From: Nepenthes gracilis
Lineage: Eukaryota > Streptophyta > Magnoliopsida > Caryophyllales > Nepenthaceae
Assembly (NCBI GenBank): GCA_033239525.1
Contig: BSYO01000006.1
Span: 2,418,001 to 2,482,000 of the forward strand
Reading direction: 5' to 3'
Length of the DNA stretch: 64,000 bases
In this document: positions 12,193-23,956 of the stretch, in pieces
Layout of the letters: each line of letters opens with the position of its first letter
Numbering within the stretch: the stretch's first letter is position 1
The notes under the pieces: generated by a model
Database searches by the model: none
What the model was told of the DNA's origin: nothing
Seen by the model: only the letters and a program-made list of their open reading frames with translations
Position numbers and translations under genes: made by a program

Positions 12193-12882
12193 TGTTGGGA
12201 TATAGATCATTTTCGTATTAACTCATATTCGATTAACAGGCAGTTCAAAGATCTTGGGCGAATATTCATATGGATACAATGTCGAGATGGAGTATTGTGA
12301 ATTTCGCACGCATAACGAATGACCGGGTTGATGACGCCGGCTTGATGTGGCTGGCTGGTCTGATACATGCCGGCCTAATGAGGTCGGCTGGGCGGATGAG
12401 CCCAGCTGGATTAAAAGGGGACGGCTGTGCAAATAAGCGATGAACTTATTGAAAACGCTAAAAACCAACCACAATTTACCAAAAACATGGGAGCTGGTGA
12501 ATGAGCTAAAAAAAAATAAGTGAACAGGTGTAACAAATCACCTGCAAAATAAGAGTAGGTAATTGACTTGTCGAATAAGCGCCGCTAGTGAGGAAACTTA
12601 TTTGCATATATATATATTAATATCGCTGCTACACGATATGATAACGGTGTAATACAAAGAGCCATACTTTGCTCTTGTATTTTATTCTCTAGATTTCTGT
12701 AATAAAAAATTTTATATAATAAAATTTACGGACTAAATATCCTGTGATTTTTTCTTCTTGTTTAAAAAAGAGTTTTTCATGTAAATTGTGTGTGTCTCAT
12801 TTTTTATTTTCTTTGTAATTATTGCTTTATCATCGTGGTGTTCCTTTCTCTAGGTCCAACTCTAGCCGGCCGACCCTTAACA
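12193..12882 (+). mobile_element. Solo LTR, 690 bp, with 5-bp target duplication ACATT
   Basis: It begins TGTTGGGATATAG and ends CCCTTAACA, so it has TG...CA ends with short inverted complementarity. The 5 bases before (12188-12192) and after (12883-12887) are both ACATT. Inside are an (AT)n TATA-like run near 12607, a TACTTTGCTCTTGTATTTTA stretch and an AATAAA-like site in the usual U3-R-U5 order on the plus strand. No internal retrotransposon sequence adjoins either side, so unequal recombination between two LTRs is the simplest origin. Probably copia-type; the lineage is not determined. Confidence 0.82.
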
Positions 12883-13165
12883 ACATTTTCTCTTGAGTAA
12901 TCTATACGTTGCAATATTCCTAGGACCTCAGTTGGTCTCATAGCCATAGACGAGAAGAAAGGTTGCGGGTGTGAAGCTCGTTTCCTAATAGAAGTGGCCA
13001 GAACTGGCTCGTGTACGAATTTTAAACCTGTAAGTATAAATACCGAATCGTTCTTATAGAAAACCAAAGCTACTCATTAGAGCCCGTCTTCGACCTCATA
13101 TTATACCGCACTATTTCTTTACAATAAGAGCTGAGATTTAAGTATGTTTCAAACCCATCTCCATT

Positions 13166-16100
13166 TTAAAGAGAACTAACAGAATCAAGCCACAAAACTA
13201 CTTGATCTATGGAGGGTCTTTGCCTTGGATCCTGATCTAAGCATTTACATGCAATACAAAGTACCTCTAACAGCTGCTTCTCGTGATCTTTCTCCAGAAT
13301 CGACGCATCAAACACGAGCTCTTCCTTCTTCTGCGATTTCATCTGGAAAACCCATGACACCAAATCCCTGCAGTTTTTCCCTTTGCAAACTTCGACGGGT
13401 CTCCGACTGGTGAGAAGCTCCAAAAGAACGACACCAAAACTGTAAACATCGCCCTTGAAGGTCGCTGTCAGCGTCTGGCTATATTCAGGAGGAATATAGC
13501 CCAGAGTCCCAACCAAATCTGTCGTGACGTGAGTGTCGTAGGGACGCAGCAGCCTTGAGAGGCCAAAATCTGCCAAGTGAGCATCGAATTTTTCGTCCAA
13601 GAGAATGTTGCTAGTTTTTATGTCGCGGTGAACAATATTCGGTTCACAAGATTTATGAAGGTAAGCTAATCCACGGCCAGCTCCCTGAGCAATCTTCAGT
13701 CTTGCATCCCAATTAAGCACTGAGCTTCCATCAATTCTTTCATGGAGCCAGTAATCCAAGCTCCCGTTCTCCATGAACGAGTAGATTAGCAATCTGTCGT
13801 TCCCAAGTTGACAATACCCTTGAAGGGAAACTAGGTTCTTATGCTGAGCTCTCGACAATGCTTCAACTTCAGCACGAAATTCCCTTTCCATCTGACCACA
13901 ATCCCCCGAAAGCCTCTTGATAGCGACTTTAGCGCCATTCGGGAGACTAGCCTTGTAAACTAGACCGAACCCTCCGCAGCCGATTATATTTGCCTGGCTG
14001 AAATTGTCAGTTGATTTCAATAAGTCTACAACTGTGAGATCTTTGCAATTTGAATTCTGGAAAAGCACCAACTTCGGCAGCTCAAAGCCCTCAGAGAACC
14101 TTGGATGCGTGCTGCTTTCCTCTTCCAAACCATTGATTGGATCCCTGGCTTCTCGGGATGAAATCTTAAGCAAAATGGCTGCCAAAAGCAACGCAATTCC
14201 GACTCCAACGCTGAGGGTGATTCCGAGGATGCTGCTTCTACCAAATTTATCAGCAGCCCCAGATGAATTTGCAGGAGTAATATTATCAACTATGGCACAA
14301 GGAGAAACTATTTTCCCACAAAGACCGGCATTTCCCTCAAAGCTCGAGTTTGAAAAGCTCAGAAACTGCCCTCCAGTCGGAATCGGTCCCGTCAAGTGGT
14401 TATATGCGACGCTGAATTTCGAAAGAAATGTGAGTTTATTAAATGACGGGGGTATTCCTCCATATAGATCGTTGTATGACAAATCCAAAACTTCGAGGTT
14501 CACCATGTTTGAAATTGAATTGGGGATGATTCCTGTGATGTTATTCCTGCTCAAATCTAGCACATGGAGTTGCTTCAACATCCCGATTTCAGGCCATATC
14601 GTCCCAGTAAATCTGTTATTGCTCAAGTATATTGAAGGCGGAAAACTAGAAGCTTGATTGTATTGCAGGCCGCTGGCACTTTGGTTCCTCTTTACAAATA
14701 GCGGAATGCCGCCCGATGCAGTAGAATCGGATAAGTTGGAATTCCGAGAGATGAGGCTCTTAAGCTGCGTCAAATTCTTCGGGATTTCCCCCGACAATGA
14801 GTTATTCGAGAAATCCAAGTAAAACAAGTTCTCCATTTGACCAATCCAAACAGGAACGCTGCCATTCAAGTGATTCCACGACAGATCAAGGACTTGCAGC
14901 CTCGGGCATTCGAGCAACCATGCCGGAATTTGGCCACGGAGAGCACAATTCCCAAGCGCTAGAATCGTAAGGCTCTGAAACCCACTTAACTTTTTCGGAA
15001 TTTCTTCGCCATGAAAGTTCTTAGTAAGAATAAGGGTGGTGAGATTTTTGCAATTTTGAAGGGTGGTTAATGCCGCGGACAAGTTCACAATGCTGTTGTT
15101 CGACAGAGAGAGGAAAGAAAGAGATGTAAGGTCCTTAAAATTCGAGGGTACCCCACCAGTAAGCTCGTTCTTAGCGAGGCTCAATATCTTCAACTTTCGG
15201 CAACTAGAGAGGGAAGTGGGAATGGGACCATCCAGATGATTAGTGGCAAGATCAACTACACAAAGATTGGATAGTCCAGTAAAATCAATGTCAATAGTCC
15301 CATTGAATGAATTGTTTCTGAGATCGAGGACCCGAAGCATACTGCATAGAGACAACGTAAAGGGCAATGGCCCAGAAAACGAATTTGAATGAACAATCAA
15401 TACTTGCAACTGTGTAATGTTGCCGAATACATCTGGAACAGAACCCGAAAATTGGTTCCCCGCGATAATAAAGCTAGTAAGGCTAGAGAGCTTACTTAGC
15501 TCCGTGCTTAACCGTCCAGAGAAGTAGTTTCCAGGGATTGAGAGCTCCTCCAAGAAAGGCATTGAGTAGATGAACTCTGGAATTTGTCCAGACAGCGAAT
15601 TGTAACCAGCGTGCAATTTCTGGAGAGATGGGGTGCAATTGAGCAAGTTTTCAATCCTACCAGTGAAATTGTTCACCGATATATCAATGATCTGAATCTT
15701 ACTGGAGCTACAGATTTGGGAATTAAGTTGCCCAGAGAATGAATTGTTGCTTATGTTGAAAATAGCCATATCAGGAAACACCCCAAGATCAACAAGAGTT
15801 CCGTTGAATGAATTGGTTGAGATATTCAATGTTTGGATATTTTTCAAACCGGAAAACGCCTCCATAGCCGATCCCGACAGCATGTTTTGGCTCAAATCAA
15901 CATAAATCAGATGCAGTAAATTCGACAACTCCAGGGGCAATCGACCTTCAAGATGATTACAAGAAAGATCAAGTATCTGCAGCTGGTTCAGTTGACTTAG
16001 TGATTGCGAAATCGTTCCTTTTAAACCCTTCTTTCGTAGTAATAACTTCGTCACTCTTCTTGCAACAGAATCATCAGTATTACCTTCACAAATCACACCA

Positions 16101-16339
16101 TCCCACGCACAGCAATTAGAGTTATTTGCCCAAGATAAGATGATAGAACCATCTGTAAGATTACCAGCGAACTGCTTCAAAGCCAGCAAATCATTTGGAT
16201 CGCAAGCCAGGCTTACGGTTTCAAGACCCTGAATTGAATAAACAAAGGAAACCCAAAAGACCCACTTGAAAAAATTCATCGAATTGCCCTCCATTTCCAT
16301 AAATTGAAGATCTGAAATATGAATCAATGGCAGCGCCAT
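13166..16339 (-). CDS. PSKR2: Phytosulfokine receptor 2-type LRR receptor-like kinase
   Basis: Intronless ORF of 1057 residues, the usual length for this family. The product is a plasma-membrane receptor for the sulfated pentapeptide phytosulfokine, signalling growth and damping defence. N-terminal signal peptide ([16 protein letters not shown]); cap domain with [12 protein letters not shown] and [11 protein letters not shown]; about 20 LRRs. The island region (roughly residues 530-575) has the family-typical [20 protein letters not shown] transmembrane helix lies near 706-727. The kinase has GCGGFG (about 786-791), VAIK lysine (about 807), HRDIKTSN (about 902), DFG (about 923) and [11 protein letters not shown]. 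All key catalytic residues are present and HRD makes it an RD-type kinase. Closest known family member by recall is Arabidopsis PSKR2 rather than PSKR1 or PSY1R. The first ATG (16339) has G at +4, but starts at residue 16 or 21 would give a more compact signal peptide. Confidence 0.95.
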   Translation of the reverse strand: MALPLIHISDLQFMEMEGNSMNFFKWVFWVSFVYSIQGLETVSLACDPNDLLALKQFAGNLTDGSIILSWANNSNCCAWDGVICEGNTDDSVARRVTKLLLRKKGLKGTISQSLSQLNQLQILDLSCNHLEGRLPLELSNLLHLIYVDLSQNMLSGSAMEAFSGLKNIQTLNISTNSFNGTLVDLGVFPDMAIFNISNNSFSGQLNSQICSSSKIQIIDISVNNFTGRIENLLNCTPSLQKLHAGYNSLSGQIPEFIYSMPFLEELSIPGNYFSGRLSTELSKLSSLTSFIIAGNQFSGSVPDVFGNITQLQVLIVHSNSFSGPLPFTLSLCSMLRVLDLRNNSFNGTIDIDFTGLSNLCVVDLATNHLDGPIPTSLSSCRKLKILSLAKNELTGGVPSNFKDLTSLSFLSLSNNSIVNLSAALTTLQNCKNLTTLILTKNFHGEEIPKKLSGFQSLTILALGNCALRGQIPAWLLECPRLQVLDLSWNHLNGSVPVWIGQMENLFYLDFSNNSLSGEIPKNLTQLKSLISRNSNLSDSTASGGIPLFVKRNQSASGLQYNQASSFPPSIYLSNNRFTGTIWPEIGMLKQLHVLDLSRNNITGIIPNSISNMVNLEVLDLSYNDLYGGIPPSFNKLTFLSKFSVAYNHLTGPIPTGGQFLSFSNSSFEGNAGLCGKIVSPCAIVDNITPANSSGAADKFGRSSILGITLSVGVGIALLLAAILLKISSREARDPINGLEEESSTHPRFSEGFELPKLVLFQNSNCKDLTVVDLLKSTDNFSQANIIGCGGFGLVYKASLPNGAKVAIKRLSGDCGQMEREFRAEVEALSRAQHKNLVSLQGYCQLGNDRLLIYSFMENGSLDYWLHERIDGSSVLNWDARLKIAQGAGRGLAYLHKSCEPNIVHRDIKTSNILLDEKFDAHLADFGLSRLLRPYDTHVTTDLVGTLGYIPPEYSQTLTATFKGDVYSFGVVLLELLTSRRPVEVCKGKNCRDLVSWVFQMKSQKKEELVFDASILEKDHEKQLLEVLCIACKCLDQDPRQRPSIDQVVLWLDSVSSL

Positions 16340-17620
16340 AAGAACTTGCTAAAATCTGAAATCATTGTATTGACAATCGTATTCAGCACTCAGAAGATAT
16401 CAGCAATTAGACTGCCATGTCTTCAATCCCCAAAACAAAATAAAATACCAATAACTTAGAGATCATGAATCATGAAAACTCAAAACCCTGCTGAATCTGT
16501 TTTTGTGGAAGAAGCAGTGTCACTTCTGAGGGGGAAAAAACAAAGAAAGGAAAGAAAGAAGAAGACAAAACCAAATGGGAAGGGTGACATATTCATATCC
16601 CAATACACCTCAGAAACCACCATCCACACAGGCACAGCAAACAAATTTAAAGGGAAGCAAAAATTTCAGAAGTGAGACCCACAGAGAACTAAAATCAACC
16701 AGGCGATGAAGCAGGGACAACAAGCACTATGTAAGCACAATATCCCAGGCGAACCGTGAAATTCATCAAGATAGAGAAATTACATGCCCACATACCAAAG
16801 AAAATTTCAGAAGAACGAAAAACAACTCAACTAACAACAACTTGCAATTGAAGCAACAGATTACTCCCAGAGACGCTAACTGATAGTCTGGGACCAAACC
16901 TCGAGACCTCAGGAGTAATGTGGGGGAAAAGTCACTCAAAGAAGAGTTGGAGGCAAAAGTAAATGAAGAGAGAGAGAGGGAGGGGAACTATACACTGACT
17001 ATGAGTTCATACCCATTTAAAACGTCGCAGCTTCCCATCCCTTGAGAGAGAAGTAACAGTCAAGAATACGCCAAAGGCTACCGCCATCATACTTTTTCAA
17101 AAAAAGGGTACTCTTCAATTTTTTAAAGAAAACCCAGATTGCTGATGCCTCATTTCTCCCCAAAAAAAAAAAAAAAAAAGTGCGAAAGAATGTAGAGAGT
17201 ATCCAGGGAAGATAGGAGGAAGAGAAAGAAGGAAAAAGTAAACTGATAAAGTTCCAAATCAAAGGAGTTGTATTAGGTGGAAGAAGAAAAATCGACCATT
17301 GCTCATCAGACTGAAAAAAAGTAAGTCCCAGAAGGTGTTCAAAACCGGCTATTTTCTTAATTAGGCCGACAGAGATCCGTTTGAATTGAAAGGATGACAC
17401 AAGAAGAGCTGACTTTTAGCGAGAAGTTGCGTGAATTTTTTGGAGGCGTTTGGTTGATTGTTCACAGTTGCACATATCTGAAGCACTCACTCTTTTTCAA
17501 TGCATGCCCATTTTTTGTCCTTTCTTCCTCTTTCTCTCTCGAAATTCATAAACAAGTGGGAGTTGGGGGGTGGTGGGAGTGGGGGTGAAGAATTCATGAC
17601 AGTAGACAGATTAGGTGCGG
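16340..17620 (-). promoter_or_regulatory. 5' flank and presumed leader/promoter of PSKR2 gene
   Basis: No convincing coding sequence. The stretch has balanced composition, unlike the AT-rich DNA beyond 17700, with purine-rich tracts (pyrimidine-rich on the gene strand) typical of plant leaders and core promoters, and an A run at 17162-17179. The minus ORF at 17017-17400 is phenylalanine/serine-rich and has no recognisable domain. I could not set a TATA box or transcription start. Confidence 0.45.
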
Positions 17621-18511
17621 TCTAACAAGGACAGCACGTATTCCAGGCTTCCACCTCTACCGCTTCGCACTGCGCGTAAATCCCACATCGGAAAATTCTT
17701 AATTCTATAATAAATATCACAAAATATTTAAAAAATAAACCCAACAATTAAAGGTCTATAAAACATATAATATATAAAAATTATTTTATTTTGTTTAGGC
17801 GTCATTTGGATGACTTTGAAATTTAAGATTAAAATTAATATTTTAAATCTAATTTAAATTATGTTGTTCTGTGTCCGATGAAATTAGAATTATAATTTTA
17901 TATTTTAATTTTTTAAAATCAAAATATGAAACAAGATAATTTTTATAATTTTTGAAAATATAATGAATAATTGTAATTATATGGCTGATAATTATTACAT
18001 GTGATAAAATCAAGCAATGTGAGTTTCATTGGATACAATATTTTTTATTGTATAAGTCAAATAAAGGTACATTGATTATAATTTTATTTTTTAAATTTAT
18101 TTTTAATTCATATAAAAAGTATAATTAAAATTTATTTTTTTAATAAAAAGTGTTTCCTAATAATATCTTCAAATAATATTCATCTATAAAATATTTACAT
18201 CTAAAAATAATATACTTTTTTGAAATTATATTATTTCAAATTTTATTTATTATAATTTTAATATTTTTATTAAGTTACTCATTTCTTTTATTTCTATGAA
18301 TGGAATGAAAATTAATTCATATTTTAACTTATATTTTTTAAAAAAACTCTAATTTTTTATACAATCTAAATGATATAATTTAAACTTTATCTAATTTTAA
18401 TTTTAATATAATTAAATTAGACCTATATTTTTAAATTTTAGTTTTAATTTTATAAATAAACCTTTAAAAATCATTAGTATAGCCTATGGGGCCTAAAAAA
18501 TGTTCAAGTCT

Positions 18512-18738
18512 TGTCAGCTGTTAAAATAAACTAAAAAATAAGTCTCAAAATAAATCCTACTATCCAGATTGAATCATAAAAAATTAAATAATTCATATTA
18601 CATCTGCACTTTCTTAATATAAACTTGTGAGCTGTTAAAATAAACTAAAAAATAGGTTTTAGAATAAATCCTACTATCCAGATTAAATCATAAGAAATTG
18701 AATGATCCATATTACATTTGCACTTATAATAAAAACTA
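18512..18738. repeat. Tandem direct repeat, about 114 bp, two copies
   Basis: Both copies contain GCTGTTAAAATAAACTAAAA (at 18517 and 18631), then AATAAATCCTACTATCCAGA and CATATTACAT. They differ at scattered positions. Confidence 0.85.
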
Positions 18739-19930
18739 TTTAGTTTTATAATTTAATTTGAATTATAAAATTCACTTTGAAGCTTAATTTGAATTCATTT
18801 TAATGTGAATTATTGCACCGATTTTCTTATTTAGATTGAACACTAAGATTAGAACACTAAGGTGATATATCAATTCACCTTAAGAGATTTTATTTAAATT
18901 ATAATTTCAACTGTGGCCTTTTAAAATGTTAAAAATTATTAACCTAATAATTTAAATAAAAAACTAGGATAATTAAACAATTCAGTTTGATTTTGGAAAT
19001 AAATTTTTAAGTTAAATTTTAGCTTGATTTTGAGTTATCAATATCTAAAAAGTAAAAAAATTAAAAAGTTTCTAATTTAGTATGAATATCTTTTATTGTT
19101 TGATATTTTACTTGATAAATAAATATAATATTATTAATATTTATAATTAATTAAGTAAATATGATTATCGGTGCCTTAAAAAATAAAAAAATAAATATAA
19201 TAAAATTTATATTACTGACATTCACCTACAAAGTTATTATTTAAAATTATAATATATGTGTTAATATAATATATAAATATTTTAAATTTGATTAATTAAT
19301 TAATCTCACATTATGATTAATTTTTATCGAAATAATATCAATTTAGACTTATAATTTGATTATTCTTCACTACGGCCAAATGTCAAACATGCGCGAGCAT
19401 ACGGGTCTTCGGTGGGAATCTGATGGACTGACAATGCGTGTACGAGTCAGAGACGAAGCGTGATTCGAGCATAATTAACTATTATCAACAAAATTCATAT
19501 AAATAATAAAAAAAACAATATTCGTATGATTTTTAATAAATATAAATAATTTTTAAAATTATAATCTTATATGATATTAAAAATAATAATTTCAAGTGGG
19601 ATACAGGAGAGAGAAAAAATAATTTTTTATCTTAAGTTTTTTTTTTTTTTTATTGGGTGAGATTTTTGGATTAAATATTTATATATTTTTTATTATTCTA
19701 CGCTGAAATAATTTTACTGTAAATATTTATAATTTTTTTCTTATAAAAATGGGCGTGTTAATTATTTATAAAATATATAATAATGACTATTAACAGAAAT
19801 TATTTGCTGCCCTCCCCAGCTGAAAAAATATATGGGTAAAATTTAAAAATTTTAAATAATTATACTTAAACTTTTTTATTACTAAATAATATTTAATAAA
19901 TATTAATATTATAAAAAAATATATATATAA

Positions 19931-20275
19931 AAATTATTGAATATAAATTTTTATACCTTAAAATTTTGATCGTTAATTTTTTTAACGATAAATATGTACG
20001 GGCCCGTTAAATCTGACCGGGTGAGGCGAGCATTTACTGGGAATAGCCGGTGAATGCCAACGGCAGAAGCCGAAAGTCACGGGTCAATTAAGGAGTCCCA
20101 AAAATATTAAAAAAAAAGGGAGAGAGAGAGAGAGAGTATTTAGAAAATCGGAGCTTCGAAATTTAAAAATCCAAATTCAAAGAGGATGGTCGGGTCAACC
20201 AGATTTAACTCATGTTATTTATCGTTAAAAAATTAACGATCAGAATATTAAGGTATAAAAATTTATATTCATATT
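19931..20275. repeat. Foldback (MITE-like) inverted repeat element
   Basis: The left arm (19931-20020) and right arm (20188-20275) are reverse complements over about 80-90 bases with a few mismatches. Matched blocks include TAAATTTTTATACCTTAA with its complement and GATCGTTAATTTTTTTAACG with its complement. The central 170 bases are GC-richer and non-coding. Arms may extend further out into A/T runs. No transposase, so a non-autonomous DNA transposon is the likely class; superfamily unknown. Confidence 0.8.
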
Positions 20276-22309
20276 TTAATATATATTTTTAAAATTTTAT
20301 TTTTTTTAATAAAAAAATTATTTTATAAATTTAAAATATATTTTAAAAAAAAATATTTTATAAATTTAAAATATAAAAAAAAAATATTTTAGAGGCAAAA
20401 TCTCTACTTCAATAAGCAGGAACCCTGCCCCCCATGATGTGAGATACTGACACGTGATCTCACCAAACCCTTCACAAAAAATTAAATAGATTTTAGGACT
20501 AAAATATTAAAATTAGGATAGTCAAAAAATAAAAATAAAATTATTAGATGACTTTTTTGCCAAAATAATTAAATTAATATTTTGTCAATATTAAATATAT
20601 TAAAAAATAAATAAATTATCAGTACTAATAATTCTATAAAATTAATCATCATTGAATTACAAGTCACAACAAATTAGTATATAACATTAGATACTAATAA
20701 AGTGTATAATATAGAGATTTATATAAACTATTTTTTATATTAAAATAGCTTGTTATGTATATGAGTTATACATTTGTCTCATAAAAATTTTATTTATTTA
20801 CAATGATTATGATATTAAGTAAATATTTAAATATTAAATCAATTTGAATAATTAAAAGAAAATAATTACATGATAATTATATTAAGTAAATTAAAACTTA
20901 AAATTAATCTATTAATTTGGATGGGTCCAACATCTTTATAAGTTTAAGCTTGTTTAGCAGAAAAATGGATATCAATTACAGTGTTGTAATTCTATATATT
21001 TTTCGCATCTTGAGCAGTTAAATATTTAACAATTTATTGTTGAATACTTGCTCATACATAAATCTCACAAAACTCAATTTATTAAAAGGTAAATATTTTA
21101 TTATTCAGATAGCATATTTTTTTACAAAAATACCTTAAAATATAAGCTTTTATTTCAAAAGTATTTTATTTATTAATTTTCTTATTTGTATTTTAATTTT
21201 ATTGTACAATTTTAACTTAAATATTGCATGATAAATCGTGAATCAAATTTCATACATTTGAGGCTAATTGTTGATTTTTAGTATGCAATACCGGGGTTAG
21301 AAAATCTAAGAGGCTAATTTCAAATGTCTCATATTGACTTTCGATTCATAATATATGTCAAAATTTAATTTTATTTCTTTTTAATTTATTTTTTAAAATT
21401 ATTTAATAAATTAAAAATAGTATATTATTTATAATATCATGACACCATAAAAGAATACTTATTTTTTACCCATCAAATTTAACTAGTTATTAAAATATAA
21501 AAATAACCACATGTATCTTTTTAATAAATAATTAATACTATAAAATAATATATTTTATCTATATATTATATAAATTTTTATCTCATCATGATCAAGTTTG
21601 AAATTATGATATCTGACCCCAAAACTTTTGCTTATTGGACATCTATCCACTACCTAATGTCGGCCCTATTTAAAACCCATTTTGCATAATATATATATAA
21701 TATTTTATATTAAAATTATTAAAAATAAATATATTTTTTAATATTTTTTCTTCTCTCTTTTAAAATTAAAAATAAAAATAAATAAATTTATAACCAGGTC
21801 AAATATACTGTTTTAAAATGATGTGACATTCAAATATGATAAGTTTGGTAAGAATAGTATAAAATAAGTGAAAAATAAATTTATGAAAATTAAAGTCGAA
21901 AATAAATTTTAAAAAGGAAAAAGTGATAGGAATCCGATTCCGAAATCAGATCCAAATTTAAACCCGATTTATTTATAGCCCACAAATCACCATTTAACCA
22001 ACTTAACGAAAATCGAAAAACAAATAATTAATAAAATTGATAAATTTATCGACTAATGAATAATAGAATAAAAAAAATATTAAACTAATCTCTAAAATAG
22101 AATCACAAAATCATTGTCTATGCATGGCTAATATATTTTATAGATCTGCTTATGAGAATTACTATAACGAGATCAATTGGGATATTCTTGGCTAATTTTT
22201 CCATATAAACTCCATTAATCCGAAAAAAACACAAAATAAAAGTGATACATCTTGGATTTAAATTTGAATAATTTTAAATTCTGCACACCATAATTTTAAA
22301 CGAGAAGTT

Positions 22310-23950
22310 AGGTGACGGCAGAATTTGATCCCATCGAAAATATTCCAACCTCAAAGTCAATGATTAGCCTGCTGAAGACAAGAAGGTGGATGAAGAGAAT
22401 ACAAAATGAATGTTGGGTGAGCGTTTATGGATGTGGGAGTGCATTCGTAGAGAGAGTAATTTCGGATGCTCGTGGATAGTAGTTTTTCTAAACATTGATT
22501 TCTCAGAGAACTAGTTACAAAGAGAGAAATAGATAGCATTAGGATGCTCAAGAGTGTGAGAGCTTGGGATTACTTGAGAGCTTTTGTGGGCAAGATAAAG
22601 CGTTCTCATTTAAAGGGAGTTTTTGTGGTCTTTTGTAGCCATGGATCTTTAGCTGCATTCCTTATGCGCGAAGGCTGGATGCCCATTTTCTGAGGGGGAT
22701 CGCTGTCTTTCTTGCACTGGCATGAGCGTCATTCTGAGCTGTAATGACTAAGGAGGCAGATCTCCTTTCTTCTGCGTGTTGTAACCGTTAGAGTTTTTTA
22801 CAAATCACGCGCAGATCCTGGCATTTTCTTCCTGGGATGTGCTTTGATTTTGAAGATGACTGTTACATAGTGAAAATTACTTTCTTTGGAGATGCGAAAG
22901 ATTAGGACAGACGATCGTTGTGACTTGAAGATGAACAAGTAGGCCAATTTAGGCTTGAGTTGCGTGTGTCCTGGGTTTCAGCCGGTCTACTTGCCGCTTC
23001 TTCCATCAACGGAAGTGTTAACCGTCATTGGCTCAAATGAGTTGTCATGATCTTGGGCCTCTACTGGCTCGCTTGCTTCTTGTTCAATCAACGCCAGCGT
23101 TGACTGTCTCAAGTAGAAATGAGCTGCTAAGGATTTGGGCCATTTTCCCTTTTGTGGTCCAATCCGTTATTGACGTTCCCATCACTAGCCTCCCATACTA
23201 GTTGCCTGGGACTCCGGCCTCCAACATGCTCACGATGGGATGCGTCTGGCTATGTAGCTTACACGAGACAATTTGATAAGGAAACTAGTAGTGGCTCTTA
23301 GTTTATTGATCGCACTGCTTGTGAGTGTTGATTACAATGTCAAGATCCGGAGAACAAAGTTGTAGGAAGTGTTGACCGGATTTGTTGACCGTCCTAATAA
23401 GAATCTGGAGAATTGGCTGAAAAGAGTATTGACCGAAATTGTTGACCGTTCCGGTAAGAATCTGGAGAATTGGCTGAAGATAGTGTTGATCCGATTCGTT
23501 AACCATCCTTATAAGAACCCGAAGAATTGGCCGAATTGAGCATTCACTGGATTCGTTAACCGTCATGGTAATACTCCAAAGAACTAGCCGAAGAGAGCGT
23601 TGACCGGATTCATTGACCGTTGACTAGATTCATTGACCGTCTTGGTAGGAATTCGGAGAAATTGCGTTGATTGAATCGACGCATAACTATACTGCCGGAA
23701 TGGTAGTCGAAAAGTTTGTCATGTGTTATCATATAGTGAATTTACGATCCCGATAATTAATTTATTAAAAGATCTTATTCGACTGTACCCCTTTCAGAAG
23801 CGATATGTGTCCGCAATGATAGGTGCATCTTTTCGATGCGCTGCCTTACTCCAATAGTTGCGTGCTTTTATAAAAACCTTTCATCCATTCAAACTTCCCA
23901 TGCTTTCCTTCTCTGAAAATTTCTAAGTCCTTATCTCTCTTATTGCTCCT
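22310..23950 (-). mobile_element. 3' LTR of the minus-strand Tat-type element
   Basis: On the minus strand it carries a CTCTTGAGCATCCTAATGC stretch (around 22545) like the TTGAGCATCATAGTG of the first element. U5-like sequence ends near ATCAAATTCTGCCGTCACC at about 22313-22331. 22980-23190 matches the LTR fragment at 29700-29882. It contains a 57-bp tandem array. The right end lies somewhere between 23660 and 23950 and is not resolved. Confidence 0.65.
23349..23660. repeat. 57-bp tandem array, about five units, within the LTR
   Basis: Units start near 23349, 23407, 23464, 23521 and 23578 with the pattern GGAGAATTGGCTGAA then GTTGACCG and GTTGACCGTCC. The last unit has an internal extra TTGACTAGATTCATTGACCG. 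The minus ORF across it is repeat-derived. Confidence 0.9.
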
Positions 23951-23956
23951 GCTTTC

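Larger units (their letters stand above)
17621..22309. other. AT-rich intergenic DNA, no gene seen
   Basis: Apart from the two repeats listed separately, this holds only AT-rich sequence with a few GC-richer islands (19370-19460, 19990-20190, 20395-20470). No ORF has protein-like composition. Confidence 0.6.

Noticed and set aside
12819..13067. Minus-strand 82-residue ORF next to PSKR2
   Set aside because: It crosses the right boundary of the solo LTR (12882) and has no recognisable domain, so it is a chance fusion of LTR and flank.
14004..14657. 217-residue plus-strand ORF inside PSKR2
   Set aside because: It is the antisense shadow of the conserved receptor frame. Its only use was to show the matching shadow at 30285-30473.
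17017..17400. 127-residue ORF upstream of PSKR2
   Set aside because: Composition is F/S/L-rich from pyrimidine tracts and no domain is visible. Treated as leader or promoter sequence.
23303..23566. Minus-strand repeat peptide with PILQILIRTVN units
   Set aside because: Translation of the 57-bp array, which is a multiple of three and so stays open by chance.
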